From contig NZ_FORA01000003.1 of the NCBI RefSeq assembly GCF_900113875.1, forward strand, positions 372,001 to 436,000: a stretch of 64,000 bases of DNA, read 5' to 3'. The DNA comes from Jannaschia pohangensis (GTDB lineage: Bacteria; Pseudomonadota; Alphaproteobacteria; Rhodobacterales; Rhodobacteraceae). The notes under the pieces are model-generated. The model saw only the letters and a list, made by a program, of their open reading frames with translations, was not told the DNA's origin and did not search any database. A program made the translations under genes and the position numbers. Shown here one piece after another: positions 55,439 to 63,605 of the stretch; the stretch's first letter is position 1; each line of letters starts with the position of its first letter.

Positions 55439-56755
55439 TCACTTGGAATTGCGGCGGTAGAGGATGTCGAGGTAGACGGCGAGGACCAGGACCGAGCCGA
55501 CGACGACCTGCTGGATCGCGGCGTCGAAGCCGATCAGGACCATGCCCGTCTGAAGCGATTGCATGACCATCGCCCCCAGGATCGCGCCATAGATCGTGCC
55601 AACGCCCCCGGCCAGAGAGGTGCCCCCGATGACGGCGGCGGCGATGACATAAAGCTCGTCCAGGGTGCCCAGAGAGTTGGTCGCGGAGTTGAGGCGCGCC
55701 GAGGCCACGACCGCCGACAGACCGGCGAGGAACCCCATGATGGCGAAGATCTTGACCGTCATCATGCGCGAGTTGATGCCCGCCAGTTCCGCCGCTTCGG
55801 GGTTGCCGCCGATGGCGTAGACGTAGCGCCCGAAGCGGGTCATCTTCATCACGATGGTCATCACGATGGCGACGGCCAGAAGGATCAGGACCGGAATGGC
55901 ATAGCCGTGGCTGATGAAGAGACCGCCTTCCGGGATAGTGATCCCCTCGGCCTCGGCATAGCGCTGCACGATGCCGCGCGGCCAGAAGTAGGAATTGACC
56001 AGAACCGTTGCCGCGATCACCGCGCCGCAGCCGACGATGGCAAGGAACGCCTCGGCCCAGACGGGGCGCAGCGGGAAGGCGAATTTCACGCGCTGGCGGC
56101 GTCCGAAGACGATCAGGCCCAGAACGGCGGCGCAGCCGAGCGCGCCCACGATCCAGGACCCGGTGGCCCCGACCGCGCCCGAAGGCCCGCCGCCAAGCTT
56201 GGAGAAGGTCGGATCGACCGGCGAAATCGTCTCGCCCCGGGCCACGAGGAAGGCCGCACCGCGCCAGACCAGCAGGCCGCCCAGGGTGACGATGAAGGCG
56301 GGGATCTTGCCATAGGCGATCAGGAAGCCGTGGAACGCGCCCACCAGAGCGCCGACCATCAGGCCGCAGGCCACGGCCAGCACCCAGATCAGCGGGTGCC
56401 CGAGGCCCAGATAGGCGGGCAGGATGTTGACCTGCACCACGCCCATCACGATGGCGCAGAAGCCCAGGATGGAGCCGACGGACAGGTCGATGTTGCGGGT
56501 GATGATGACCAGCACCATGCCACAGGCCATGATCCCGATCGATGACGTCTGGACCGACAGGTTCCACAGGTTGCGCGGCGTCAGGAACGCGCCGAAGCCG
56601 TTCACGAGCGCGCCGTACATGTGGAAACCGATCCAGATCAGCGCCAAAGCTCCGATCATGCCGAGAAGGCGGGTGTCGAGTTCCGTGGCGCGCAGGAAGC
56701 GGGCGAAGATGCCGTCGCTGGATGCGGGTTTCGTGGAATTGGTCGTGTCGGTCAT
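55439..56755 (-). CDS. xylH: Xylose ABC transporter permease
   Basis: A 438-residue protein with ten to eleven membrane helices. The core RbsC/XylH motifs are FMVVVIT-type VQTSSIGIMACGMVLVIITRNIDLSVGSILGFC, YGKIPAFIVTLGGLLVWRGAAFLVARGETI and YAIGGNPEAAELAGINSR. It carries the sugar across the inner membrane. The gap to xylG is about ten bases. Confidence 0.94.
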   Translation of the reverse strand: MTDTTNSTKPASSDGIFARFLRATELDTRLLGMIGALALIWIGFHMYGALVNGFGAFLTPRNLWNLSVQTSSIGIMACGMVLVIITRNIDLSVGSILGFCAIVMGVVQVNILPAYLGLGHPLIWVLAVACGLMVGALVGAFHGFLIAYGKIPAFIVTLGGLLVWRGAAFLVARGETISPVDPTFSKLGGGPSGAVGATGSWIVGALGCAAVLGLIVFGRRQRVKFAFPLRPVWAEAFLAIVGCGAVIAATVLVNSYFWPRGIVQRYAEAEGITIPEGGLFISHGYAIPVLILLAVAIVMTIVMKMTRFGRYVYAIGGNPEAAELAGINSRMMTVKIFAIMGFLAGLSAVVASARLNSATNSLGTLDELYVIAAAVIGGTSLAGGVGTIYGAILGAMVMQSLQTGMVLIGFDAAIQQVVVGSVLVLAVYLDILYRRNSK

Positions 56756-56873
56756 GGGGCGAATCCGGCAGCGTGAGGGCAGTCATCTCCGGCCAGCGGG
56801 CCGTCTGGCCGCCGTTGCCGGTGCGCATCTGTTCGGGGTCGGCACGGGGGCCCGTCGGGCCCGGTCCGGGAAT

Positions 56874-56904
56874 GCCCCCGGCGCGCGATCCGCACGCCGG
56901 GGGC
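56874..56904 (-). terminator. Hairpin between xylF and xylH, probable attenuator
   Basis: GCCCCCGGCG pairs perfectly with CGCCGGGGGC around an 11-base loop, nine bases past the xylF stop in the minus direction. There is no T-tract. It likely protects xylF mRNA and lowers permease expression. Confidence 0.5.
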
Positions 56905-56912
56905 CTGGGCCG

Positions 56913-57950
56913 TTACTGGCAGGCGGCGACGCTGTCCATCGCGCCTTCGCAGACCTTGTCCTTGGCGATGTGACCGGCGTCGATCACGACCTCGAGGTTG
57001 TCAGCACGGACCGGCGTCGGCTCAAGGAAGATGGCGCTCATCTCGACGCCATTCTCGCCACCGGACCAGCTCTGCGCACCTTCGATGTCGCCGAGGGCCG
57101 TTCCACCGGCGAGGGCCACGGCCACCTGAGCGGCACCGGCACCAAGCTGACGGGCGTCTTTCCAGACCGACACGGTCTGGGTGCCACGGGCCACACGGTT
57201 CAGCGCGGCGTGGTCGCCGTCCTGACCGCCGACCGGCAGGCCTTCCATGCCCTGGGCGGCCAGAGCGGCGATGACGCCACCGGCCATGCCGTCGTTCTCG
57301 GCCAGAACGGCGTCGATCTCGTTGTTGGTCGAGGTCAGGCACTGCTCCATGTTGCGCTGTGCGTTGTCGGGCTTCCAACCGTCGGTGAAGGCCTCGCAGG
57401 CGATGGTGATCGTGCCGGCGGCGACGTCGTCACCGATGACTTCCATCATGCCTTCCAGCAGGAACAGAGCGTTCGGATCGCCCTTGTCGCCCTTGATGAT
57501 GGCGAAGTTGCCATCGGGCTGCGCCGCGACCACGGTCTCGGCAATGATGCGGCCCACACCCTTGTTGTCGAAGGTGATGTAGAAGGCGCGCTCGTCCTCG
57601 ATCAGGCGGTCATAGCCGACGACCGGGATGCCCTCTGCGGCAGCCGCGTCGATGGCGGGGCCGATGGCGTCCTTGTCCATCGCCAGGATGATGAGGGCGT
57701 CGGCCCCCTGCGCAATGAGCGCCTCGACATCCGTCAGCTGCTTGGCAGCCGAGGCCTGCGCATCCGCCGAGATGTAAGTCGCGCCGGCAGCTTCGAGAGC
57801 GGCCTTGATCGCGGCTTCGTCGGTTTTCCAACGCTCTTCCTGGAAGTTCGACCAGCTGACGCCGACGACCGGCGCGTGAGCGTCCGCAAGGGCGGCATAG
57901 CCGGTAAGCGACATGGAGGCCGCTGCGGCCACCGTCCAAAGTTTATTCAT
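56913..57950 (-). CDS. xylF: Xylose-binding periplasmic protein
   Basis: A 345-residue binding protein. A signal peptide is cleaved after ALADA. XylF-type motifs include GVSWSNFQEERWKTDEAAIKAAL, AQGADALIILAMDKDAIGPAIDAAA, IPVVGYDRLIEDERAFYITFDN and VLAENDGMAGGVIAAL. It binds xylose and hands it to XylGH. The start at 57950 follows GGAGGAAATC; the longer frame to 58013 is upstream leader. Confidence 0.95.
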   Translation of the reverse strand: MNKLWTVAAAASMSLTGYAALADAHAPVVGVSWSNFQEERWKTDEAAIKAALEAAGATYISADAQASAAKQLTDVEALIAQGADALIILAMDKDAIGPAIDAAAAEGIPVVGYDRLIEDERAFYITFDNKGVGRIIAETVVAAQPDGNFAIIKGDKGDPNALFLLEGMMEVIGDDVAAGTITIACEAFTDGWKPDNAQRNMEQCLTSTNNEIDAVLAENDGMAGGVIAALAAQGMEGLPVGGQDGDHAALNRVARGTQTVSVWKDARQLGAGAAQVAVALAGGTALGDIEGAQSWSGGENGVEMSAIFLEPTPVRADNLEVVIDAGHIAKDKVCEGAMDSVAACQ

Positions 57951-58027
57951 GATTTCCTCCCGTTGAGTACAGCCCTGCACCGCGGTGCGAACCGGACAGC
58001 CCAAAGGAAGCAAGTTTTTATTCGATT

Positions 58028-58069
58028 GTCAAAATTAATTTGACGTTGCGTCGTAAGAATCGTTCAATA
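58028..58069. promoter_or_regulatory. Promoter and operator between xylF and xylR
   Basis: GTCAAA-ATTAA-TTTGAC (58028-58044) is a perfect 6-5-6 inverted repeat in the divergent gap. It overlaps a -35-like TTGACG at 58040 in the xylR direction, with TCAATA at 58064 as a possible -10 (18-base spacing), and it also holds a TTGACA reading leftwards to xylF. It is the best candidate operator for the ROK repressor. Confidence 0.6.
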
Positions 58070-58152
58070 TTCGCGTATCAGCCGTGCGGGAGGTGCGGTT
58101 GGACGCGGAATTTTCGGGCGATGCACGAATTTTTAGTTGCGAAAGCGAATTA

Positions 58153-59397
58153 ATGTCACTCGATGAGATGGGACTCGCCGCGACTCAGCTGGTCGGCGCC
58201 GACACCCCGGGGTGCGGACCCCTCAGAGGCGCCCGACAGGCCAGCAGCGCGTCCCTGCGCCAGCGCATCTATGAACAGGTCCGCTCCGCCGGGCGAATCA
58301 GCCGCGCCGCCCTCGCCAAGGAGCTGGAGGTCTCGCCCGGGTCGGTCACGCCGCTGGTGTCCGACCTGATCGCCACCCATCTGCTGCGCGAACTGGAGGA
58401 CGAGACGCAGCACACGGGCCGGGGCCGCCCGCCCGTGACCCTGGGCGTCAATCCGGACCGGGGTCTGGTGGCGGGCCTCAAGGTCAGCGACCACGAATTC
58501 TCGGCCCTTCTGGTCGATCTTGCGGGCCATCCGGTGGCGCAGGCCACGCTGCTGCGCGCCGCGGAAAGCCGGTCGGTGGCCGATCTGCTGCGCGATGTGG
58601 CCATGCTTTATGACCGCCTGATGACCGCCGCCGGGCCGGGCGCGCCGCCGGTTCTGGGCGTGGGCCTCGGGATGCCGGGGATGATCGACCATGCGTCGGG
58701 CCGGATGCGCTGGTCGCCCATCGTGGCCGAACGCGACGTCGACTTGCAGGGGCTGGTGTCGGCGCAACTGGGCCTGCCGGTGTCGGTCGACAATGACGCC
58801 AACCTGCTGACCATGGCCGAGCTGTGGTTCGGCAAGGGCCGGTCGCTGTCGGATTTCGCGGTTGTCACCATCGAATACGGGGTCGGCCTGGGGCTGGTCG
58901 TCGACCACGCGCCCTACCGCGGGGCCCATGGCCTCGGGATGGAATTGGGCCACACCAAGGTGCAACTGGACGGCGCGCTCTGCCGCTGTGGCCAGCGCGG
59001 ATGTCTCGAGGCCTATGTCGCCGATTTCGCACTGGTCCGCGAAGCGCCGATCGCGCTCGACGGGGCCCTGCCGCCGCGGGGCGAGGTGCTGGCCACGCTC
59101 TATGCCCAGGCCAAGGACGGGAACGAGGCGGCGCGCGCCATTTTCGACCGGGCCGGGAGATACCTGACCCTCGGCATCGCCAATGTCGCCAACCTCTTTG
59201 ACCCGCGCCGGATCATCCTGTCGGGCAGCCGGATGCGCTATGACTTCCTCTATGCGCGCGAACTGCTGGAGGAGGTGGCGGGCCTGACCCTGAACACGCC
59301 GCCCCCGATCGAGGTGAACGCCTGGGACGATTTCGTCTGGGCTCGGGGTGCTGCGGCCCTCGCCCTGTCAGACCTCACTCCGCGATTGATGGCATGA
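58153..59397 (+). CDS. ROK family transcriptional regulator, XylR-like
   Basis: A 414-residue protein. An N-terminal winged HTH (LRQRIYEQVRSAGRISRAALAKELEVSPGSVTPLVSDL, about residues 35-72) precedes a ROK sugar-binding domain with VGLGMPGMIDHASG and the zinc motif CRCGQRGC near residue 276. ROK repressors of this type regulate xylose genes and release DNA on binding sugar. I start at ATG 58153; an upstream GTG at 58084 would add 23 residues. Divergent from xylF. Confidence 0.88.
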   Translation: MSLDEMGLAATQLVGADTPGCGPLRGARQASSASLRQRIYEQVRSAGRISRAALAKELEVSPGSVTPLVSDLIATHLLRELEDETQHTGRGRPPVTLGVNPDRGLVAGLKVSDHEFSALLVDLAGHPVAQATLLRAAESRSVADLLRDVAMLYDRLMTAAGPGAPPVLGVGLGMPGMIDHASGRMRWSPIVAERDVDLQGLVSAQLGLPVSVDNDANLLTMAELWFGKGRSLSDFAVVTIEYGVGLGLVVDHAPYRGAHGLGMELGHTKVQLDGALCRCGQRGCLEAYVADFALVREAPIALDGALPPRGEVLATLYAQAKDGNEAARAIFDRAGRYLTLGIANVANLFDPRRIILSGSRMRYDFLYARELLEEVAGLTLNTPPPIEVNAWDDFVWARGAAALALSDLTPRLMA

Positions 59398-60845
59398 GGT
59401 GGCTTGTTCTTCTGCTGGCGGGGCCGGCCTGTGCCGACCCGACGTTCCAGCCGGTCGAGGTGCCCGAACACGTCTATTCGGGCGGGTGGGAGCATTTCGT
59501 GGGCGGCGGCATCGCCGCGACCGACTGCAACGGCGACGGGCTTCCCGAACTGGTGGCCGCCGGGGGCACCGAGCCCATGATCCTGCTGGCCAATGGCGGC
59601 GACATGGCCTTCACCGCCGCGCCCTTCCCCCAGATCACGGACGCGACCGGGGTCTATGCCCTCGACCTCGATGCGGACGGGGCGCAGGACCTTGTCGTGC
59701 TGCGGGTCGGCCCGGACGTGACGCTGCGCGGCGACGGGGCCTGCGGCTTTGCCGTCCATGACTTCGGCCTGCCCGAACAGGACGCATGGACCACCGCCTT
59801 TTCCGCCACATGGGAGGGCGACGACCGCCCGACGCTGGCCTTTGGCCATTACGTCGACCGGAGCGACCCTGATGGCCCGTTCGAGGCTTGCGACACCAAC
59901 CTGCTGCTGCGCCCCGAGGGCGAGGGCTATGCCGCGACGATCCTGGACCCGGGGTTCTGCGCCCTGTCGATCCTGTTTTCGGACGAGGATCGGGACGGCA
60001 CCGCGACCCTGCGCCTGTCGAACGACCGGCACTACTACGTGCGCGGCGGGGCCGAGCAGATGTGGTCGCTGGACGCCGGGCGGTTTCTCGGGGCCGAAGA
60101 CGGCTTCGACGGCCCCTCCATCTGGGGCATGGGGATCGCGTCGCGCGACATCACGGGCGACGGGCGGCCCGACCTGGTGCTGACATCGATGGGCGATCAG
60201 CTGACCATGCTGTCCACGGCCACGGGCCACGCCATGGCCCCCTTCGACATCGGCAGCTTCGCGCAGCGGCCCCACCTGGGGAGTGACGGGCGGCCCTCGA
60301 CCGGCTGGCACGCGGCCTGGGGCGATGTGGACAACGACGGCGATGCGGACCTGTTCATCGCCAAGGGCAACGTGGACCAGATGCCGACCATGGCGATGGA
60401 AGACCCCAACAATCTGCTTCTGAACGAAGGCGGGCGGTTCCGCGAAGTCTCGGTCGCCGCCGGCGTGGCCAGCCTGCACCGCAGCCGGGGCGCCGCACTG
60501 GCCGATCTGGACGGCGACGGGCGGCTGGACCTGGCGGTGGTGAACCGCCGCGCGCCGCTGGAAGTCTGGCGGAACACCTCCGCTGCGGGCAGCTTCCTGT
60601 CGGTCACGCTGGAACAGGCGGGCGGCAATCGCGATGCCGTGGGCGCCTGGGTCGAACTGCGCAGCGCCACGGGCGAACAGGTGCAGGAGCTGAGCGTTGG
60701 GGGCGGCCATGCGGGCGGATCGGTCGGACCGTTGCACTTCGGGATCGGGACGGCCCCATCGGCCGAGGTTCGGGTGATCTGGCCCGATGGCACCATCGCC
60801 GACTGGCAAGCCGTCGCGCCGGGCCGCCTTCACATCCGGCGCTGA
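59394..60845 (+). CDS. CRTAC1-type FG-GAP repeat protein with UnbV/ASPIC domain
   Basis: A 483-residue secreted protein. A short signal peptide (RWLVLLLAGPACAD) precedes a beta-propeller of FG-GAP/VCBS units with calcium-binding loops such as DCNGDGLPEL, DLDADGAQDLV, DITGDGRPDLV, DVDNDGDADLF and DLDGDGRLDLAV. The C-terminus (GAWVELRSATGEQVQELSVGGGHAGGSVGPLHFGIG) matches the UnbV/ASPIC domain. It overlaps the xylR stop by ATGA. The role is unknown; such proteins often accompany haem peroxidases. Confidence 0.87.
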   Translation: MRWLVLLLAGPACADPTFQPVEVPEHVYSGGWEHFVGGGIAATDCNGDGLPELVAAGGTEPMILLANGGDMAFTAAPFPQITDATGVYALDLDADGAQDLVVLRVGPDVTLRGDGACGFAVHDFGLPEQDAWTTAFSATWEGDDRPTLAFGHYVDRSDPDGPFEACDTNLLLRPEGEGYAATILDPGFCALSILFSDEDRDGTATLRLSNDRHYYVRGGAEQMWSLDAGRFLGAEDGFDGPSIWGMGIASRDITGDGRPDLVLTSMGDQLTMLSTATGHAMAPFDIGSFAQRPHLGSDGRPSTGWHAAWGDVDNDGDADLFIAKGNVDQMPTMAMEDPNNLLLNEGGRFREVSVAAGVASLHRSRGAALADLDGDGRLDLAVVNRRAPLEVWRNTSAAGSFLSVTLEQAGGNRDAVGAWVELRSATGEQVQELSVGGGHAGGSVGPLHFGIGTAPSAEVRVIWPDGTIADWQAVAPGRLHIRR

Positions 60846-60847
60846 TC

Positions 60848-62137
60848 CTAGCGGTCGACGGGCAGGCCCGAGGGCACGGTTTCGGGAATGCCCAACCGCC
60901 CCTTCAACGCCTCTGCGTCGCGCAGCGTGTCGAGGAACGCCATCAGCGAGGTGACCTCGTCTTCGGTCAGCGCCCGCTCCACCCCCTGCACGGCGGCGGC
61001 GATGGCGGTCACCTGCTCGGGGTCGTCCATCACGGCCCAGTCTTCCGCCTCGAACGCGGGCAGCGTGACGTCGCGCAGATACTCCGACAACGCGGCGCGC
61101 GGCCTCGCATGGTCGCGGACGAACGCCCGAAGGTCGGAATAGGCCCCGGCGTGACCCCAGGGCCCCGTCTCGGTCACATTGCGCAGCGACGGGGTGCGGA
61201 ACGCGTATTGATCCGCCTCGACCCCGGTGACGCGGAAGCGACCATCGTCGCGGGCGTTGTGCTCGAACCGCGCGGCCTTGCCCGGACCAAGCTGCGGCTG
61301 GCCCATGGCATGGAACCGGTGGTCTGTCAGGAAGGGGCCGGAATGGCAGTCGGCGCAGCCCGCGCTGCCATAGAACAGCTCGATCCCCGCAAGCGCGCGG
61401 GGGGGCAATTCGCCCTCTCCGGCAAGCCAGGCGTCGAAGGGCGCGGTGTCGGAGCGCCATTCGAACTCCACGAAGGCGCCGATGGCATCCGAGATGTCGG
61501 TGAAATCCAGCCGGTCGTCGCCCGGGAACGCCTTGGACCAGAGGGCTTTGTACTCCGGGATCGCCGCGACCCGCGCCGACAAAAGGTTCCACGCCCCGCC
61601 CTCGCCGGTAATCAACCCCTGACGCACGGCCTGCGCCACCTCGTTCTCGGAATAATGGCCTGCCATCTCGTCACCCGACAGGACCGGAAACATCGTCTGG
61701 GCCGACAGCAGGGTGTCGAACCCCTCGACCATCTCGGGGCCCATGGGCGTGCGCAGGCCTTCGGGTGTATCCTCGATGCGGCCATCGTGGAACATTACCG
61801 TGAACTCCCGCGCGCCCAGGTTCCAGAGGCCCGGCGCATTGCGCGGGATCCGCTGCTCCGGCGGATTGGCGGCATCCACGACCCGGTCGGGGCCAAGCCC
61901 CACGCCGCCCTCGCCCAGCCCCAGGCTCAGCCCGTCGCCGGTGCCGAACTTCGGATGATGGCAGGTCCCGCAGGAGATGTTGCGATTGCCCGACAGGATC
62001 GGGTCCCAGAACAGCAGCCGCCCCAGTTCGACCTGCGCCGGATCGACCGGCCGGAAGGCGTCGTCGCCGACGGGAGCCGGAAAGTCCATGGCGGCGGCGG
62101 GAAGGGCGAACAGAAGGGGCGTAATGTATCGGATCAT
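60848..62137 (-). CDS. Di-haem cytochrome c peroxidase (MauG/CcpA family)
   Basis: A 429-residue periplasmic protein with a signal peptide (IRYITPLLFALPAAA). Two c-type haem sites are CGTCH (residues 56-60) and CADCH (261-265). Motifs LGRLLFWDPILSGNRNISCGTCHH and AGIELFYGSAGCADCHSGPFLTDHRFHAMG are typical. It reduces hydrogen peroxide or oxidises a partner protein. It faces the CRTAC1 gene, with the two stop codons about two bases apart. Confidence 0.93.
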   Translation of the reverse strand: MIRYITPLLFALPAAAMDFPAPVGDDAFRPVDPAQVELGRLLFWDPILSGNRNISCGTCHHPKFGTGDGLSLGLGEGGVGLGPDRVVDAANPPEQRIPRNAPGLWNLGAREFTVMFHDGRIEDTPEGLRTPMGPEMVEGFDTLLSAQTMFPVLSGDEMAGHYSENEVAQAVRQGLITGEGGAWNLLSARVAAIPEYKALWSKAFPGDDRLDFTDISDAIGAFVEFEWRSDTAPFDAWLAGEGELPPRALAGIELFYGSAGCADCHSGPFLTDHRFHAMGQPQLGPGKAARFEHNARDDGRFRVTGVEADQYAFRTPSLRNVTETGPWGHAGAYSDLRAFVRDHARPRAALSEYLRDVTLPAFEAEDWAVMDDPEQVTAIAAAVQGVERALTEDEVTSLMAFLDTLRDAEALKGRLGIPETVPSGLPVDR

Positions 62138-62448
62138 GGCGGCAGTAGAAGCACTCCGTAGACTCGCCGACAAGCGGCTTGACGATGGATGCGACGATCT
62201 GGGCGAGGGATTGGTCGGCTGGCGCGGCGGTCAGGGTCGGGACGGTCGGACGGGGGACCTGCCGGGACGGCTGAACGCCTTGCCGCGGGACATGGCCGGG
62301 ATGCGTGGTGGGGGGCCGTCGCTGCGGATCAGGCCATGCGCGCGGACGGCGGCGATGAAATCGCCCGCAGCAGGCAAGATGCTGCGGGCGACATTTCGGT
62401 CGTGGTCCGGGATCGGGCACTTGGGGCACGCCCGACCCGACGTCGCCG
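62138..62448. other. Gap between the peroxidase and DUF7282 genes
   Basis: A 311-base stretch with no credible gene. It contains the peroxidase promoter region and the strong hairpin at 62361-62391. Confidence 0.4.
62361..62391 (-). terminator. Terminator after the DUF7282 gene
   Basis: TCGCCCGCAGCA pairs perfectly with TGCTGCGGGCGA (12 bp, seven-base loop). Read on the minus strand, it follows the DUF7282 stop by about 58 bases and is trailed by TTTCATC. Confidence 0.6.
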
Positions 62449-62862
62449 TTACTCGGTGGTGATGACGGCCATCACCAGATTGCCGTCGATCCGGATCGGA
62501 CCATCCTCGACGGCGCCGAGCGTGTATTCGAACCCGCCGGTCATCGTGCCGCCGGCTTCGGAATGAACCATCAGCATGAGCATTTCGCCGGGGGCGACGG
62601 CTTCGGTCAGGATCGCGGCGACGTCGATATTCTCACCCATCCGCAGCGGCGCATAGCCGACGACGGGGCCGGGCTTCATCTCTGCGTCGGTCCGGTGCAC
62701 GACCATCCAGCCGTTTTCGGCGGCCATGACCATGTCGGCGCTGACGACGCCATTCTCGACCGACTGATTGGCGGCCTCGACGGCGGGGGTCACGGCATGA
62801 CCTGCGGCAAAGGCACCGGTGGCGACAAGCGTCAGGGCGATGGTGGAAACGAGCGTTTTCAT
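62449..62862 (-). CDS. DUF7282 domain secreted protein
   Basis: A 137-residue protein with a signal peptide (KTLVSTIALTLVATGAFA). The DUF7282 pattern is visible: ENGWMVVHRTDAEMKPGPVVGYAPL, then LMLMVHSEAGG, and DGPIRIDGNLVMAV. Its role is unknown, but it is divergent from the ECF sigma factor and likely one of its targets. The start follows AGGAGAGACC. Confidence 0.82.
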   Translation of the reverse strand: MKTLVSTIALTLVATGAFAAGHAVTPAVEAANQSVENGVVSADMVMAAENGWMVVHRTDAEMKPGPVVGYAPLRMGENIDVAAILTEAVAPGEMLMLMVHSEAGGTMTGGFEYTLGAVEDGPIRIDGNLVMAVITTE

Positions 62863-63056
62863 AGGTCTCTCCTTGTTCGAGTCAGAGAACCTCATGTCCT
62901 CTGGATCGGGGAAGACACGGAGACGCCGCCCGGGAAGTTTCAGCCGATGCGAAAAAAATTCGCGGACAAGGAAGCCAATGGGCAATGCCTTGCTTTCACG
63001 CTACGCAACGCACCAGACAAACCTCATGGGCCGGGGCTTTCCGCCTCTATACTCTG

Positions 63057-63605
63057 ATGACCGCAGACCAGGAGAACAGGATCGAAACGCTGATCGCCCG
63101 GGTGGCCCTGGGGGATCAGGCCGCGTTCTCGGCGCTATTCGATGCCACGTCGGGGAAACTTCTGGCCGTTTGCCTGCGTGTCTTGACCGAACGCGCCGCC
63201 GCCGAGGATGCAATGCAGGATGCCTATGTCAAAGTCTGGAAGAACGCCCGCCGCTATCAGGTGACGGGGCATTCGCCGATGACATGGCTGATCACCATTG
63301 CCCGCAACACGGCCATCGACCGGCTGCGCGCCCGCCGGATCGACCACGACGTGGACGATTTCAGCGAGAGGATCGCGGCACCGGGGCTGACGCCCGAGCA
63401 ATCCGCTATTGCCGCCTCGGACTCGAGGCGCATCATCGGTTGCATGGCCGAACTGGAGCCGGACCGCCGCGCCGCCATTTCCGGGGCCTATCTTCGGGGC
63501 CAAAGCTACAAGGACCTGTCGGATCAGTTCGACGTGCCGCTCAATACCATGCGGACCTGGCTGCGCCGTGGCCTGTCGGCCCTTCGGGAGTGCATGTCGC
63601 GATGA
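63057..63605 (+). CDS. ECF sigma factor (SigK-like, RskA-linked)
   Basis: A 182-residue sigma-70 family protein with regions 2 (FDATSGKLLAVCLRVL, AMQDAYVKVWKNARRY, MTWLITIARNTAIDRLRAR) and 4 (MAELEPDRRAAISGAYLRGQSYKDLSDQFDVPLNTMRTWLRRGLSALRECM). It directs a small envelope or stress regulon. The start at 63057 fits the family; an earlier start at 62985 is rejected. The stop overlaps the anti-sigma start (ATGA). Confidence 0.95.
   Translation: MTADQENRIETLIARVALGDQAAFSALFDATSGKLLAVCLRVLTERAAAEDAMQDAYVKVWKNARRYQVTGHSPMTWLITIARNTAIDRLRARRIDHDVDDFSERIAAPGLTPEQSAIAASDSRRIIGCMAELEPDRRAAISGAYLRGQSYKDLSDQFDVPLNTMRTWLRRGLSALRECMSR

Noticed and set aside
55425-56828. A 467-codon frame on the minus strand
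   Set aside because: It is a shifted frame over xylH; the 55439-56755 frame has the transporter motifs.
59250-61592. A 780-codon open frame on the minus strand
   Set aside because: It runs antisense through xylR and the CRTAC1 gene and crosses into the peroxidase in the wrong frame.
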